This document shows, one piece after another, positions 45,461 to 55,822 of a stretch of 64,000 nucleotides of DNA (position 1 is the stretch's first letter; each line of letters opens with the position of its first letter). The DNA is from an uncultured Buttiauxella sp. Its GTDB lineage: Bacteria; Pseudomonadota; Gammaproteobacteria; Enterobacterales; Enterobacteriaceae. A program made the position numbers and the translations under genes. The stretch lies in assembly GCA_946480445.1 (NCBI GenBank), contig CAMLJN010000021.1, positions 1 through 64,000 of the forward strand, in the 5' to 3' direction. Under the pieces are notes generated by a model that had not been told where the DNA came from, did no database searches, and saw nothing but the letters and a program-made list of their open reading frames with translations.

Positions 45461-46555
45461 ATGAGATTTAACAGCGAGCACGGTGGAAATACGCTGGAGG
45501 CCGCCCAGGCGCTCGGGGTGGCGCCTGAATCACTGCGCGATTTTAGCGCGAATATCAATCCGCTGGGGATGCCCGCTTCGCTAAAGCGGGCTATTACGGA
45601 ACAGCTCGGGCTGGCGGAACGCTATCCTGACGTCGAGTATCGAGCGCTGCACATAAGGCTTGCCGGGCACCATGGCGTCTTGCCCGAGTGGGTGATAGCG
45701 GGTAACGGCGAAACCGAGCTTATCTTTAGCCTGGTTCACTATCTTGCGCCTGAAAAAGCAATGTTATTAACGCCGGGCTTTGCCGAATACCGGCGTGCTC
45801 TGACGCGTGCAGGCTGCGAAATTAAGGACTTCGCCCTGGAAGAAGCAAAGGGCTGGCAACCTGATGAGTCGTTGCTCGCCGCGCTGACGCCGGATCTGGA
45901 CTGCCTCTTTTTATGTACGCCAAACAATCCTACGGGCCTGATGCCGGACAAAGCGCTGCTGCTGAAGGTGGCGGAGCGCTGCAAAGCACATCAAATCGCG
46001 CTGATAATAGATGAAGCCTTCCTCGATTTTATGCCGGAAGAGCAGGGCATGGTGCCTTATCTGGCCCGCTACCCGCAGCTTTATGTTCTGCGGTCGTTAA
46101 CCAAGTTTTTCGCTATCCCCGGGCTGCGGCTGGGGTATCTGCTCAGCGCAGATACGCAGACGGTGCAAAAGATGCGTTGCCAGCGTGAGCCGTGGACAAT
46201 CAACGCTTTTGCCGCTCTCGCCGGAGAAGTGATGCTGGACGACTACGCCTATATTGAAGCGACATATCGCTGGCTGCAGGCAGAACAGCCTCGTTTGTTC
46301 AGGCAGCTTGACGCGCTACAGGGCATTACCGTCTGGCCGCCGGCAGCCAATTACATTTTCCTGCGCTGTGACGTTAGCGGGCTGGCGCTACAGCGGGCTT
46401 TGCTCGAAGAACATATTTTAATTCGTCACTGTAAAAATTATCCGGGGCTGGATGAGCGTTATTACCGCGTGGCCGTCAGAGGCGAGGCAGAAAATAATCT
46501 GCTGCTCAGTGCGCTGCGTAAAGTGCTCAGCGGTAAAGGTGACGCTGCTGGATAA
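45461..46555 (+). CDS. cobD: L-threonine-O-3-phosphate decarboxylase CobD
   Basis: 364 residues from ATG 45461, matching Salmonella CobD in length. A PLP enzyme of the class I/II aminotransferase fold. [14 protein letters not shown] and [12 protein letters not shown] lead; the PLP lysine is in [19 protein letters not shown]. It makes (R)-1-amino-2-propanol phosphate, the B12 aminopropanol linker. GGAAG precedes the ATG. The last 29 bp overlap the 3' end of nadD on the other strand. Confidence 0.93.
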   Translation: MRFNSEHGGNTLEAAQALGVAPESLRDFSANINPLGMPASLKRAITEQLGLAERYPDVEYRALHIRLAGHHGVLPEWVIAGNGETELIFSLVHYLAPEKAMLLTPGFAEYRRALTRAGCEIKDFALEEAKGWQPDESLLAALTPDLDCLFLCTPNNPTGLMPDKALLLKVAERCKAHQIALIIDEAFLDFMPEEQGMVPYLARYPQLYVLRSLTKFFAIPGLRLGYLLSADTQTVQKMRCQREPWTINAFAALAGEVMLDDYAYIEATYRWLQAEQPRLFRQLDALQGITVWPPAANYIFLRCDVSGLALQRALLEEHILIRHCKNYPGLDERYYRVAVRGEAENNLLLSALRKVLSGKGDAAG

Positions 46556-47180
46556 AGGCCAGAACAGGAGGGGGAACAAGGTCGTCACAGGGCAGGTTCT
46601 CTGCCAGACGCTGGCGAATGGCCGTGGCCGAAATGGCATACAGCGGAGTCGGGGCGAGATAGATTTTTCCCCCCGGTGAGGCATGCAGCTCTTCAACTGA
46701 GGTTGTCCGGTGTGCTTCCAGCCAGGCCTGCTGCTCAGCGGTATCCATCGACACCGGGTAGCCAGGGCGCTGGCAAACCAGCAGGTGACATAAGCCGAGC
46801 AGATCTTCCCAGCGGTGCCAGCGTTGCAGGCTAAGCAGGGAATCCTGACCAATAATAAAGGCCAGCGGCTGCCTGGCTCCCTGTTCGCGGCGGATCTGCT
46901 CCAGGGTTTCAACCGTGTAGGACGGCGTGGGGCGTTGCAGCTCGCGATCGTCAAGTTTGAACAGCGGATGACCGGCGATAGCCAGCTCGACCATCGCTTT
47001 GCGCTGCTGGCTGTCAGCCTCTGGCTGCGGGCGGTGCGGGGGAACATTGTTGGGTATGATGGTGACCTGATGAAGCGCCACCTCTTTGGCCAGCGCTTCA
47101 ACGGGCTTCAGATGACCATAATGGACAGGATCGAAGGTACCGCCATAGAGGGCGCACAGCGGCAGCACCGGGCTAGCCAT
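46527..47180 (-). CDS. nadD: Nicotinate-mononucleotide adenylyltransferase
   Basis: 217 residues from ATG 47180 (E. coli 213). The nucleotidyltransferase motifs [14 protein letters not shown] (with the HxGH core) and [13 protein letters not shown] are intact. It converts nicotinate mononucleotide to deamido-NAD, an essential NAD step. The start overlaps the holA stop by 8 bp; the 3' end runs into cobD on the opposite strand. Confidence 0.96.
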   Translation of the reverse strand: MASPVLPLCALYGGTFDPVHYGHLKPVEALAKEVALHQVTIIPNNVPPHRPQPEADSQQRKAMVELAIAGHPLFKLDDRELQRPTPSYTVETLEQIRREQGARQPLAFIIGQDSLLSLQRWHRWEDLLGLCHLLVCQRPGYPVSMDTAEQQAWLEAHRTTSVEELHASPGGKIYLAPTPLYAISATAIRQRLAENLPCDDLVPPPVLAFIQQRHLYR

Positions 47181-48204
47181 CAATAAAAATTTCCGGCAGC
47201 GCTTTATGGCACAGCAGCAGCGAGAGCCCTTCAAGTTCGGCCCAGACGGACTGCCCGTAGTCCTGCTTTAAGGTCAGCTCAATCTGACTAAGCAGACGCA
47301 CGGCCTGGTAGAGCTGTTCGACACTGAGGCGGTTGAGGGCTTCCGTGACCAGCGCCCGGCGGTTTTGCCAGACGCGCTGCTGGTCAAAGAGCGCGCGCAA
47401 AGGGGTGTGGGCAGACTGACGTTTGAGGGTCACCAGCTGCATTAATTCTCGCTGAACGGTGCGCAGCAGGATCACGGGTTCGCTGGCTTCCAGCCTGAGC
47501 TGCTGCAAAATATGCAGGGCGCGCTTACTTTTACCGCCGAGCAGGGCATCAACCCAGTGAAACGGCGTAAAGTGCGCCGCATCGTTAACCGCCTGCTCTA
47601 CGCGCGGCAGGGTTAGTTTACCGTCCGGCCAGATAAGCGACAGCCTTTCCAGCGCCTGCGTCAGGGCCAGCAGATTCCCTTCATAGCAATAGCAGAGCAG
47701 CTGATTGGCCGCTTCGTCCAGCGTCAGGTTCATCTGTTTTGCGCGGGAGGCCACCCAACGGGGCAGCTGCGCCTGTTCGGGCGTCTGGCAGGTGACAAGC
47801 ACGCTTCGGTCGGCGAGCTGGGCGTACCAGGCGGCATTCTCCTGCGCTTTGGTGAGTTTATTGCCGCACACCAGCAGCAAAATATCGTCGTGCAGCAGAC
47901 CGGTCAGCGTCTCGAGCTGGGCGTTAATCGCCGCGTTCGGGCCGTTATCCGGCAGAAGCAACAGCAGCGTCTGGCGGCTGGAGAAAAGGCTCAGCGCCTG
48001 ACAGACGGCAAAGAGTTCCTGCCAGTCTGTGCTGGCGTCGATTTGTACCCTGTGATGCTCTTCAAAGCCCTGAGCGATGGCCGCCTGTCGGACGGCCTCC
48101 TGACTCTCCTGCAATAACAACGGATCGTTGCCAAGCAGTAAATACGCCGCGCGCAGCCCTTCACTAAGCTGCGCGCGGAGTTGTTCAGGGTACAACCGAA
48201 TCAT
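47173..48204 (-). CDS. holA: DNA polymerase III delta subunit
   Basis: 343 residues, the E. coli length. The clamp-loader wrench subunit that opens the beta clamp. Features: [34 protein letters not shown] at the start with the beta-binding region [14 protein letters not shown] further on. Four bases overlap lptE, eight overlap nadD, giving a tight lptE-holA-nadD unit after leuS. Confidence 0.96.
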   Translation of the reverse strand: MIRLYPEQLRAQLSEGLRAAYLLLGNDPLLLQESQEAVRQAAIAQGFEEHHRVQIDASTDWQELFAVCQALSLFSSRQTLLLLLPDNGPNAAINAQLETLTGLLHDDILLLVCGNKLTKAQENAAWYAQLADRSVLVTCQTPEQAQLPRWVASRAKQMNLTLDEAANQLLCYCYEGNLLALTQALERLSLIWPDGKLTLPRVEQAVNDAAHFTPFHWVDALLGGKSKRALHILQQLRLEASEPVILLRTVQRELMQLVTLKRQSAHTPLRALFDQQRVWQNRRALVTEALNRLSVEQLYQAVRLLSQIELTLKQDYGQSVWAELEGLSLLLCHKALPEIFIDG

Positions 48205-48821
48205 TGGCTACCGGAGGGGGTGGAAAGCGTGGTGGAAACGCGTCCGCTGCTCGCTTCCGGCGTCGGCGTTTCACTGTTCGTAGCGGCTTCCTGTGTCTCT
48301 TTGGTTTCCGCAACGTCGGCCGCGTGGACAGAGAGCAGCTTACGAATCAGCTGTTGCGCCGCGTTGGTGTACATCTCTTTGATAAGCAGATCCTGCTCGG
48401 CATCTTTTGCCAGGGCGGTCAATGGGTTATCGAAGAAGGATTTATACACTTTCGCGCTGATAGGGTAAACGTCATGGCCTGGGATCAGGACCTGAGCATT
48501 TACCGTCATCACCATCTGGTATTCCGCCGTACGGCCATCCTGGAAGATAGACGCGGTGTCTTTACCTAAGGCGCTGCCCAGCACGCGCAGAGAAGGAATA
48601 TCTTTGCGAACGCCGGTTTTGGTGTCATCCACGAGCGTCACACCGTTCAGCAGGAGCTGAGAGCGGATTTCTCGCGTCAGCGGCCCGTTAGGATCACTGG
48701 AGTTAAGGATCATCGTTTTCAGTTGGTCTGGTACCTGCGTGCTGCCACGCAGGTGAAAACCACACCCGGCGGTGATCAACACCGCCAAAGCCACTAGTAA
48801 GGTAATAACGGGATGTCGCAC
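48201..48821 (-). CDS. lptE: LPS-assembly lipoprotein LptE
   Basis: 206 residues (E. coli 193; the C-terminal Ser/Thr/Glu-rich tail is longer). Signal peptide with lipobox ITAGC, then [18 protein letters not shown]. LptE plugs the LptD barrel in the outer membrane and helps place LPS at the surface. 14 bp after leuS. Confidence 0.95.
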   Translation of the reverse strand: MRHPVITLLVALAVLITAGCGFHLRGSTQVPDQLKTMILNSSDPNGPLTREIRSQLLLNGVTLVDDTKTGVRKDIPSLRVLGSALGKDTASIFQDGRTAEYQMVMTVNAQVLIPGHDVYPISAKVYKSFFDNPLTALAKDAEQDLLIKEMYTNAAQQLIRKLLSVHAADVAETKETQEAATNSETPTPEASSGRVSTTLSTPSGSQ

Positions 48822-48835
48822 GGTTCCTCCTGCGC

Positions 48836-51418
48836 TTAGCCCACAACCAGGTTCAGCAGTTTACCCGGGACGTAAATCACTTTACGCACGGTGACGCCTT
48901 CCAGATACTTCGCGACCAGATGCTCCTGGCCTGCACGCTCACGGACCTGTGCTTCTGTGGCATCCGCCGGGACGGTAATTTTGCCACGCACTTTGCCGTT
49001 CACCTGCACCACAACCAGCAGGGAATCTTCTACCATCGCTTTCTCGTCTGCCTGCGGCCACGGCGCGTTGTCGATATCGCCTTCGCCACCCAGAGACTGC
49101 CACATATCGAAGCAGACGTGCGGCGTGAAGGGATAGAGCATACGTACTACGGCCAGCAGCGCTTCGTTCAGCAGGGCGCGATCCTGATCGCTTTCCTGCG
49201 GTGCTTTCGCCAGTTTGTTCATCAGCTCCATGATCGCGGCGATCGCGGTATTGAAGGTCTGACGACGACCGATATCATCGGTCACTTTGGCGATGGTTTT
49301 ATGCACGTCGCGACGCAGGGCTTTCTGATCTTCACTCAGCGCAGCGACATCCAGCGCTGGTGCCGCACCGCGGCTGGTGTGCTCGTAAGCCAGACGCCAG
49401 ACGCGTTTCAGGAAGCGGTTCGCACCTTCCACGCCGGATTCCTGCCATTCGAGCGTCATATCAGCCGGGGAGGCGAACATCATAAACAGACGGACGGTAT
49501 CCGCGCCGTAACGTTCCACCATCACCTGCGGGTCGATGCCGTTGTTTTTCGACTTCGACATTTTACTCATGCCAGCATAGACCAGTTCACGGCCCTGCGC
49601 GTCGGTGGCTTTGATGATGCGGCCTTTTTCATCGCGCTCAACGTTAGCCTCAACCGGAGAAACCCAGTTGCGCTCGCCGTTTACGCCGGTGTAATAGAAG
49701 GCATCCGCCAGCACCATCCCCTGACACAGCAGCTGCTTAGCCGGTTCGTTTGAGGTCACCATGCCCGCGTCGCGCATCAGCTTATGGAAGAAGCGGAAGT
49801 AGAGCAGATGCATAATGGCGTGTTCGATGCCGCCAATATAGATATCTACCGGCAGCCAGTAGTTGGCAGCTTTAGGATCCAGCATGCCTTTGTCGTACTG
49901 CGGGCAGGTGTAACGCGCGTAATACCAGGAAGATTCCATAAAGGTGTCAAAGGTATCGGTTTCACGCAGCGCAGGCATACCGTTAACGGTCGTTTTGGCC
50001 CACTCAGGGTCGGCTTTGATGGGGCTGGTAATGCCGTCCATGACCACATCTTCCGGCAGAATAACCGGCAGCTGATCTTCAGGCGTTGGCATCACGGTGC
50101 CGTCTTCCAGGGTGACCATGGGAATTGGTGCGCCCCAGTAGCGCTGACGGGATACGCCCCAGTCGCGCAGACGGTAGTTCACTTTACGCTCGCCGACGCC
50201 TTTGGCGGCCAGCTTGTCGGCGATTGCGTTAAACCCATTCTGGAAGTCCAGACCGTCGAATTCACCGGAGTTGAACAGCACACCTTTTTCGGTCATGGCT
50301 TCCGCTGACAGGTCTGGTTCGCTGCCGTCGGCGTTCAGAATCACCGGTTTAATTGGCAGGCTATATTTGGTGGCAAATTCCCAGTCACGCTGGTCGTGGC
50401 CTGGCACCGCCATGACCGCACCGGTGCCGTATTCCATCAGCACAAAGTTGGCCACCCAGACAGGCACGGCTTCGCCGGTCAGCGGGTGAATAGCGTTGAT
50501 GCCGGTGGCGACACCTTTTTTCTCCATGGTGGCCATTTCAGCTTCGGCAACCTTGGTGTTACGGCACTCTTCGATAAACCCGGCAAGGCCTGGATTATTG
50601 GCCGCAGCCTGCTGCGCCAGCGGGTGGCCCGCCGCAACGGCAAGATAGGTCACACCCATAAAGGTGTCCGGACGCGTGGTGTAAACCGTCAGTTTTTCCG
50701 CACTGTTTTCCACATCGAAGGTGATTCCTACGCCTTCAGAGCGGCCAATCCAGTTGCGCTGCATGGTTTTAACCTGATCCGGCCAGTGGTCCAGCGTATC
50801 CAGATCGTTTAACAGCTCGTCGGCGTAGGCGGTGATTTTGATAAACCACTGCGGGATCTCTTTGCGCTCCACCTTTGTGTCGCAGCGCCAGCAGCAGCCG
50901 TCGATAACCTGTTCGTTCGCCAGCACGGTCTGGTCATTCGGGCACCAGTTCACGGCGGAGGTTTTCTTATACACCAGGCCTTTGTTGTACAGCTGAGTGA
51001 AGAACTGCTGTTCCCAACGGTAGTATTCCGGGGTACAGGTTGCCAGCTCGCGGCTCCAGTCGTAGCCAAAGCCCAGCGTTTTAAGCTGGTTCTTCATGTA
51101 ATTAATGTTGTCGTACGTCCACGGCGCAGGAGCGGTGTTGTTTTTAACCGCGGCCCCTTCAGCGGGTAGCCCGAACGCATCCCAGCCGATAGGCTGCAGG
51201 ACGTTTTTACCCAGCATGCGCTGATAACGGGCGATAACGTCGCCGATGGTGTAGTTACGGACGTGGCCCATATGTAGTCGGCCAGAAGGATAGGGGAGCA
51301 TCGACAGGCAGTAGTATTTCTCTTTGCCTTCGTCTTCGGTCACTTCAAAGGTACGCTTCTCTTGCCAGTGTTGCTGGACGTTGGATTCTATCTCTTCCGG
51401 GCGATATTGCTCTTGCAT
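48836..51418 (-). CDS. leuS: Leucyl-tRNA synthetase
   Basis: 860 residues, the E. coli length. Class Ia catalytic motifs: HIGH-type [16 protein letters not shown] and KMSKS in [12 protein letters not shown]. The CP1 editing domain is seen around [22 protein letters not shown] and carries the conserved [15 protein letters not shown]. Charges tRNA-Leu, one of which (leuW) is encoded at 63.4 kb. Divergent from ybeL. Confidence 0.98.
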   Translation of the reverse strand: MQEQYRPEEIESNVQQHWQEKRTFEVTEDEGKEKYYCLSMLPYPSGRLHMGHVRNYTIGDVIARYQRMLGKNVLQPIGWDAFGLPAEGAAVKNNTAPAPWTYDNINYMKNQLKTLGFGYDWSRELATCTPEYYRWEQQFFTQLYNKGLVYKKTSAVNWCPNDQTVLANEQVIDGCCWRCDTKVERKEIPQWFIKITAYADELLNDLDTLDHWPDQVKTMQRNWIGRSEGVGITFDVENSAEKLTVYTTRPDTFMGVTYLAVAAGHPLAQQAAANNPGLAGFIEECRNTKVAEAEMATMEKKGVATGINAIHPLTGEAVPVWVANFVLMEYGTGAVMAVPGHDQRDWEFATKYSLPIKPVILNADGSEPDLSAEAMTEKGVLFNSGEFDGLDFQNGFNAIADKLAAKGVGERKVNYRLRDWGVSRQRYWGAPIPMVTLEDGTVMPTPEDQLPVILPEDVVMDGITSPIKADPEWAKTTVNGMPALRETDTFDTFMESSWYYARYTCPQYDKGMLDPKAANYWLPVDIYIGGIEHAIMHLLYFRFFHKLMRDAGMVTSNEPAKQLLCQGMVLADAFYYTGVNGERNWVSPVEANVERDEKGRIIKATDAQGRELVYAGMSKMSKSKNNGIDPQVMVERYGADTVRLFMMFASPADMTLEWQESGVEGANRFLKRVWRLAYEHTSRGAAPALDVAALSEDQKALRRDVHKTIAKVTDDIGRRQTFNTAIAAIMELMNKLAKAPQESDQDRALLNEALLAVVRMLYPFTPHVCFDMWQSLGGEGDIDNAPWPQADEKAMVEDSLLVVVQVNGKVRGKITVPADATEAQVRERAGQEHLVAKYLEGVTVRKVIYVPGKLLNLVVG

Positions 51419-51669
51419 GGCAGCCAGTGGTCCTGTAATGAAAGACAGCTACAAGGTGTAGCTTTAAACGTTTGAGGTTTCAGACCGCATAGCATAGCCG
51501 ATAAGCCCGCGGCAAAACAGCCTTTCGACACCCGTAAAGCCATTTCTCGTTGGCAGTTTTTTACGTCGTCTGTGGGCAATCTGACAAAGTCATCTCTGAT
51601 TAAGGTCTACGCTTAGAGTAGGTTAGATAACCTTCATGACAGGCATCTCTTCAAGGAGGCAGGCAGACG

Positions 51670-52152
51670 ATGAATAAGGTTGCGCAATTTTACCGTGAAC
51701 TGGTGGCCTCGCTCACCGAGCGGTTACGTAACGGGGAGCGCGATATAGACGAGCTGGTCGCCAGCGCGCGCAGACGCATGAACGAAACCGGAGAGCTGAC
51801 CCGCACCGAAGTTGATGAAGTCACGCGCGCGGTACGGCGTGATTTGGAAGAGTTTGCCCGCAGCTATAACGAAAGCCAGACTGCGTTTACCGATAGCGTG
51901 TTTATGCGTGTTATCAAAGAGAGTCTCTGGCAGGAGCTGGCGGATATTACCGATAAAACGCAGCTGGAGTGGCGGGAAGTGTTTCAGGACCTGAATCACC
52001 ACGGCGTGTATCACAGCGGCGAGGTGGTGGGCTTAGGCAATCTTGTCTGCGAAAACTGTCATTTCCACCTGGCTGTCTACACCCCGGATGTGTTACCCGT
52101 GTGCCCTAAATGCGGGCACAATCAGTTCCATCGTCGGCCATTCGAGCCTTAA
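51670..52152 (+). CDS. ybeL: Zinc-ribbon protein YbeL (DUF1451)
   Basis: 160 residues, the E. coli length. The N-terminal half is helical and charged (VAQFYRELVASLTERLRNGERD); the C-terminal half has a four-Cys zinc ribbon, CENC and CPKC (LVCENCHFHLAVYTPDVLP). Cytosolic, function unknown. AAGGAGG precedes the ATG. Confidence 0.94.
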   Translation: MNKVAQFYRELVASLTERLRNGERDIDELVASARRRMNETGELTRTEVDEVTRAVRRDLEEFARSYNESQTAFTDSVFMRVIKESLWQELADITDKTQLEWREVFQDLNHHGVYHSGEVVGLGNLVCENCHFHLAVYTPDVLPVCPKCGHNQFHRRPFEP

Positions 52153-52167
52153 TATACGCTTATGTAA

Positions 52168-52191
52168 GGGCGGGGCACTACAGCCCCGCCC
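52168..52191. terminator. Bidirectional terminator between ybeL and gltL
   Basis: GGGCGGGGC / GCCCCGCCC, 9 bp perfect with a 6-nt loop, followed by CTTTAT on the right. Confidence 0.85.
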
Positions 52192-52199
52192 CTTTATCA

Positions 52200-52925
52200 T
52201 TAGTGCAGAATCTTCGCGAGGAAGTCTTTGGCGCGCTCGGACTGAGGGTGATTAAAGAAGTCTTCTTTATTTGAATCCTCAACGATTTTGCCTTCATCCA
52301 TAAAGATGACGCGGTTAGCCACTTTCCGGGCAAAGCCCATTTCATGGGTGACCACCATCATCGTCATGCCTTCCTGCGCCAGCTCGACCATGACGTCCAG
52401 CACTTCATTGATCATCTCCGGGTCGAGCGCGGAGGTTGGTTCATCGAACAGCATCGCCACGGGGTCCATACACAGCGCGCGGGCAATGGCCACACGCTGC
52501 TGCTGTCCACCGGAAAGCTGAGCGGGATATTTATCCGCATGGGCTGTCAGCCCTACGCGCTCCAACAGCTTTAGCCCTTTCTTACGCGATTCTTCCTTGT
52601 TGCGCTTAAGCACTTTCACCTGCGCGAGGGTCAGGTTTTCAATGATCGACAGATGCGGGAACAGCTCAAAGTGCTGGAAAACCATGCCGACGTGCGAGCG
52701 CAGTTCCGCAAGATTGGTTTTCTTGTTGTTCACCTGGGTGCCGTTGACGAGGATTTCGCCTTTTTGCACGGGTTCCAGGCCGTTGACCGTTTTGATAAGC
52801 GTGGATTTGCCCGAGCCGGAAGGCCCGCAAACCACAACCACTTCGCCTTTTTTAACTTCCGTTGAGCAGTCGGTCAGCACCTGAAAGTGACCATACCATT
52901 TAGAAACATTTTTCAGGGAAATCAT
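52200..52925 (-). CDS. gltL: Glutamate/aspartate ABC transporter ATP-binding protein
   Basis: 241 residues, the E. coli length. Walker [10 protein letters not shown], signature [15 protein letters not shown], Walker [14 protein letters not shown], and the H-loop [10 protein letters not shown] are all present. Drives the GltIJKL importer from the cytosolic face. Starts 4 bp inside the gltK end. Confidence 0.97.
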   Translation of the reverse strand: MISLKNVSKWYGHFQVLTDCSTEVKKGEVVVVCGPSGSGKSTLIKTVNGLEPVQKGEILVNGTQVNNKKTNLAELRSHVGMVFQHFELFPHLSIIENLTLAQVKVLKRNKEESRKKGLKLLERVGLTAHADKYPAQLSGGQQQRVAIARALCMDPVAMLFDEPTSALDPEMINEVLDVMVELAQEGMTMMVVTHEMGFARKVANRVIFMDEGKIVEDSNKEDFFNHPQSERAKDFLAKILH

Positions 52926-53599
52926 GACACTGTCCTTTTCTTCAAATAGCTGACCAACAGCGAGGCACTCAGGCTGATAGCAAAATAGACCAGACCGGCA
53001 AACAGGATCATTTCTACCTGTGTTCCGTCACGCTCGCCAATGGTGGAGGCGGTACGGAAGAAGTCGGCGAGGCTTAAGACATACACCAGGGAGGTGTCCT
53101 GGAACAGCACTATGCCCTGGGTTAACAGCAGCGGCACCATGGCACGGAACGCCTGCGGCAGGATAATTAACTTCATCGACTGCGCGTGGGTCATACCCAG
53201 AGCGAGTGCGGCGTTAGACTGCCCGCGCGACACGCTTTGGATCCCGGCGCGGATAATTTCCGAGTAGTAGGCGGCTTCAAACATCGAAAACGCCACCATG
53301 GCAGAAATCAGACGGATATCCGTTTGCGGCGACAGCCCGAGCACTTTTTGCAGGAAACCCGGCACCACCAGATAGAACCACAGCAGGACCATCACCAGCG
53401 GTACGGAGCGGAACACGTTGACGTAAGCGCTGGCAAACCAGGCAATCGGCTTGACGGGTGACAGACGCATGACGGCGAGAATTGTGCCCCACACGATACC
53501 CACCACCACCGCCGTTACCGTGATTTTCAGGGTGATAATCAGCCCCTGCATCAGGTAAGGCAGGGCGGGAAGAATGGAACTCCAGTCAAAATCGTACAT
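52922..53599 (-). CDS. gltK: Glutamate/aspartate ABC transporter permease GltK
   Basis: 225 residues. HisMQ-type inner-membrane permease with five hydrophobic segments and the EAA loop [28 protein letters not shown], which contacts the ATPase. Immediately follows gltJ with no gap. Confidence 0.96.
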   Translation of the reverse strand: MYDFDWSSILPALPYLMQGLIITLKITVTAVVVGIVWGTILAVMRLSPVKPIAWFASAYVNVFRSVPLVMVLLWFYLVVPGFLQKVLGLSPQTDIRLISAMVAFSMFEAAYYSEIIRAGIQSVSRGQSNAALALGMTHAQSMKLIILPQAFRAMVPLLLTQGIVLFQDTSLVYVLSLADFFRTASTIGERDGTQVEMILFAGLVYFAISLSASLLVSYLKKRTVS

Positions 53600-54340
53600 C
53601 TATTTGCCTCCCATATTGCCAGGCAGGCGAACTTTACGTTCCACCAGGTACATCACCAGCATAATCACGGCGTTAATCAGCACGTAAGCGAGGGTAATGG
53701 CCGTAAAAGATTCGTAGGCGTGCGCCGAGTAATCCAGCAGTTTGCCCGCCTGCGCCGCCATATCGACCAGGCCGATGGTGGAAGCGATGGCCGAGTTTTT
53801 CACCAGGTTCATCATTTCCGAGGTCATCGGCGGGACGATAACGCGATAGGCGTTCGGCAGCAGAACATAACGATAAGCCTGCGGCAGCGTCAGCCCCATG
53901 GCCAGCGCGGCGTTTTTCTGCCCGCGCGGTAACGACTGGATGGCGGCCCGAACCTGCTCACAGACGCGTGCGGCGGTAAACAGGCCCAGACAAATCATGG
54001 AGGAAAGGAAAAACTGTACGTTGGGATCCAGCTCGGATTTAAACCACATGCCGAGGTTTTCAGGCAGCAGCTCCGGCACCACTAAGTACCAGGTAAAGAA
54101 CTGGACGATCAGCGGCACATTGCGGAACAGTTCAACATAGAGCGTGCCAATCCCCGAAAGCCAGCGGTTAGGGACGGTGCGTAATATGCCAAACAGGGAA
54201 CCGACGAGAAAAGCGATGATCCACGCGGAAATAGACAGAGCGACGGTGACCTGGAAGCCGTTCCAGATCCAGCCCAGATAGGTGGTGTTGCCGAACGGGG
54301 CGGGCTGTAAAAAGATCCCCCAGTTCCAGTCTAAAGACAT
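53600..54340 (-). CDS. gltJ: Glutamate/aspartate ABC transporter permease GltJ
   Basis: 246 residues, the E. coli length. HisMQ-type permease; the EAA loop is EQVRAAIQSLPRGQKNAALAMGLTLPQA. Pairs with GltK to form the membrane channel. Separated from gltI by ~200 bp that contain the SroC RNA. Confidence 0.96.
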   Translation of the reverse strand: MSLDWNWGIFLQPAPFGNTTYLGWIWNGFQVTVALSISAWIIAFLVGSLFGILRTVPNRWLSGIGTLYVELFRNVPLIVQFFTWYLVVPELLPENLGMWFKSELDPNVQFFLSSMICLGLFTAARVCEQVRAAIQSLPRGQKNAALAMGLTLPQAYRYVLLPNAYRVIVPPMTSEMMNLVKNSAIASTIGLVDMAAQAGKLLDYSAHAYESFTAITLAYVLINAVIMLVMYLVERKVRLPGNMGGK

Positions 54341-54353
54341 AGTTTACTCCAGG

Positions 54354-54516
54354 AAAAAGTGAGGGTAGCAAGTCGCGCTACCCTCGAAGATTGATGAGAA
54401 GCCTGTACCCCGTGCAGGTCTTTGCCTGAGCGTAAGCGGGGTACTTTCACGTCGGGTGGGGAACGACCACCCAACGCATAGTCTGTCCGAGCTTCAGTTC
54501 GTCAATCGGGAGGGCG
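54354..54516 (-). ncRNA. sroC: Small RNA SroC (gltI-gltJ intergenic)
   Basis: The spacer between gltI and gltJ ends in GAGGGTAGC-loop-GCTACCCTC (54361-54385) followed by TTTTT, a Rho-independent end inside the gltIJKL operon. This is the position and size of SroC, known in Salmonella and E. coli as an RNA released from the gltI message that sponges GcvB. The 3' end is well placed; the 5' end is set by analogy (about 163 nt) and is uncertain. The terminator also lowers gltJKL relative to gltI. Confidence 0.75.
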
Positions 54517-54542
54517 GGTCACCCCGGCCCCTGTGGTTCTAA

Positions 54543-55469
54543 TTAGTTAAGCGCTTTATCGTTTGGTTCTTTGAACAAGGCTTTCATGTCGTCAGACAGG
54601 GCAAAGTTCATGTTGATGTTTTTCGGTGGAATGGGGTTCATAAACCATTTATCAAACCACTTCGCCGCTTCGCCCGAGGTCTGTGCTTTGGCGATGGTGG
54701 CATCCATCAGCTTTTTGAACTCAGGGTCGTCTTTACGCAGCATACAGCCGTAGGCTTCATGGGATTGTGGCGTGCCGACGATCGCCCAGTTGTCCTGTTT
54801 TTTCGCTTTCGCACGCTCGCCCGCCAGCAGGGCATCATCCATCATAAAGGCTACTGCACGGCCGCTCTCCAGCGTACGGAAGGAGTCACCGTGGTCTTTA
54901 GCGCTGATAATGCGCATCTCCATTTTCTTCTCTTCATTGAGCTTATTGAGCAGCACTTCAGAGGTGGTGCCGGAGGTGACCACGACGGCTTTGCCTTTCA
55001 GATCGGCGAAATCTTTAATCGGGCCGCCTTTTTTCACCAGCAGACGGGTGCCGACCACAAAGATAGTATCTGAGAACGCCGCCTGTTTTTGACGCTCAAG
55101 GTTGTTCGTCGTCGAACCGCACTCGAAATCAAAGGTGCCGTTTTGCAGCAGCGGGATACGGTTTTGGGAGGTAACAGGGATCTGTTTTACCTGGAGATCC
55201 GGCTTGTTGAGCTGCTTTTTCACCGCTTCAACAATGGCGTTAGAGTAGTCCTGAGAGTAGCCGACGACTTTTTGCTGGTTGTCATAGTAGGAGAAGGGAA
55301 CCGAAGATTCACGGTGGCCGACAACAATCACACCGCTGGCCTTAATTTTATCCAGCGTGCTTTGCTGCGTACTGCCAGCAGGCGCTGCTGGTTTGGCATC
55401 TTCCGCGTGCGCGATGCCTGCACTCATTCCCATGACCAGCATTGCTGCGGCTAGTTTTCTCAATTGCAT
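54543..55469 (-). CDS. gltI: Glutamate/aspartate-binding periplasmic protein
   Basis: 308 residues from ATG 55469 (AAGGAG upstream). Signal peptide ends IAHA/ED. SBP family 3; IKASGVIVVGHRESSVPFSYYDNQ and DFECGSTTNNLERQKQAAFS match E. coli GltI, including the Cys pair. Binds glutamate and aspartate in the periplasm and feeds GltJKL. A long upstream in-frame extension covers only the leader RNA. Confidence 0.97.
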   Translation of the reverse strand: MQLRKLAAAMLVMGMSAGIAHAEDAKPAAPAGSTQQSTLDKIKASGVIVVGHRESSVPFSYYDNQQKVVGYSQDYSNAIVEAVKKQLNKPDLQVKQIPVTSQNRIPLLQNGTFDFECGSTTNNLERQKQAAFSDTIFVVGTRLLVKKGGPIKDFADLKGKAVVVTSGTTSEVLLNKLNEEKKMEMRIISAKDHGDSFRTLESGRAVAFMMDDALLAGERAKAKKQDNWAIVGTPQSHEAYGCMLRKDDPEFKKLMDATIAKAQTSGEAAKWFDKWFMNPIPPKNINMNFALSDDMKALFKEPNDKALN

Positions 55470-55520
55470 CTCGAACTCCTTAATCTTAGCGCCAGAGGTG
55501 ACGCTGATACCCGACGGTGA

Positions 55521-55604
55521 GCGTTGTGTGTTGTTTTTTAACAAGCAATAAAACGGCTGGATGTTTACCTTTTGTTTATATTTAACCTGGCTGAATGTAA
55601 ACAA
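55521..55604 (-). promoter_or_regulatory. gltI promoter and C/A-rich GcvB target in the leader
   Basis: On the minus strand TTGTTT (55599-55604) and ATATAA (55576-55581) are 17 bp apart, a plausible sigma-70 promoter. The leader then contains AACAACACACAACGC (55521-55535), a C/A-rich stretch of the kind bound by the G/U-rich R1 region of GcvB; gltI is a known GcvB target. Confidence 0.55.
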
Positions 55605-55822
55605 ATTGCTAAGAAAATGTTTATTTTTGCGAGGTGCGCCGCACCGTTTAAAGGCAAAAATCTGCCCTTGCACCCTAATGGTGCTGCCGATGACACAAAG
55701 TGGTGCGCTCTGTTCCAGGTAATGATGATTGCTCCGCCGTCTATGCTTTTATCAGCATTAACAAAGCAATTGATGTGCCAGAAATGAAAAAGGCCAGCAG
55801 ATTTGCTGGCCTTGAGAAGGTG
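55605..55822. other. gltI-lnt spacer with the lnt operon terminator
   Basis: No gene is seen. At 55790-55813 AAGGCCAGCA and TGCTGGCCTT form a stem; read on the minus strand it is followed by TTTTTC and lies just after the lnt stop, so it ends the ybeZ-ybeY-corC-lnt operon. The rest is gltI upstream DNA. Confidence 0.75.
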
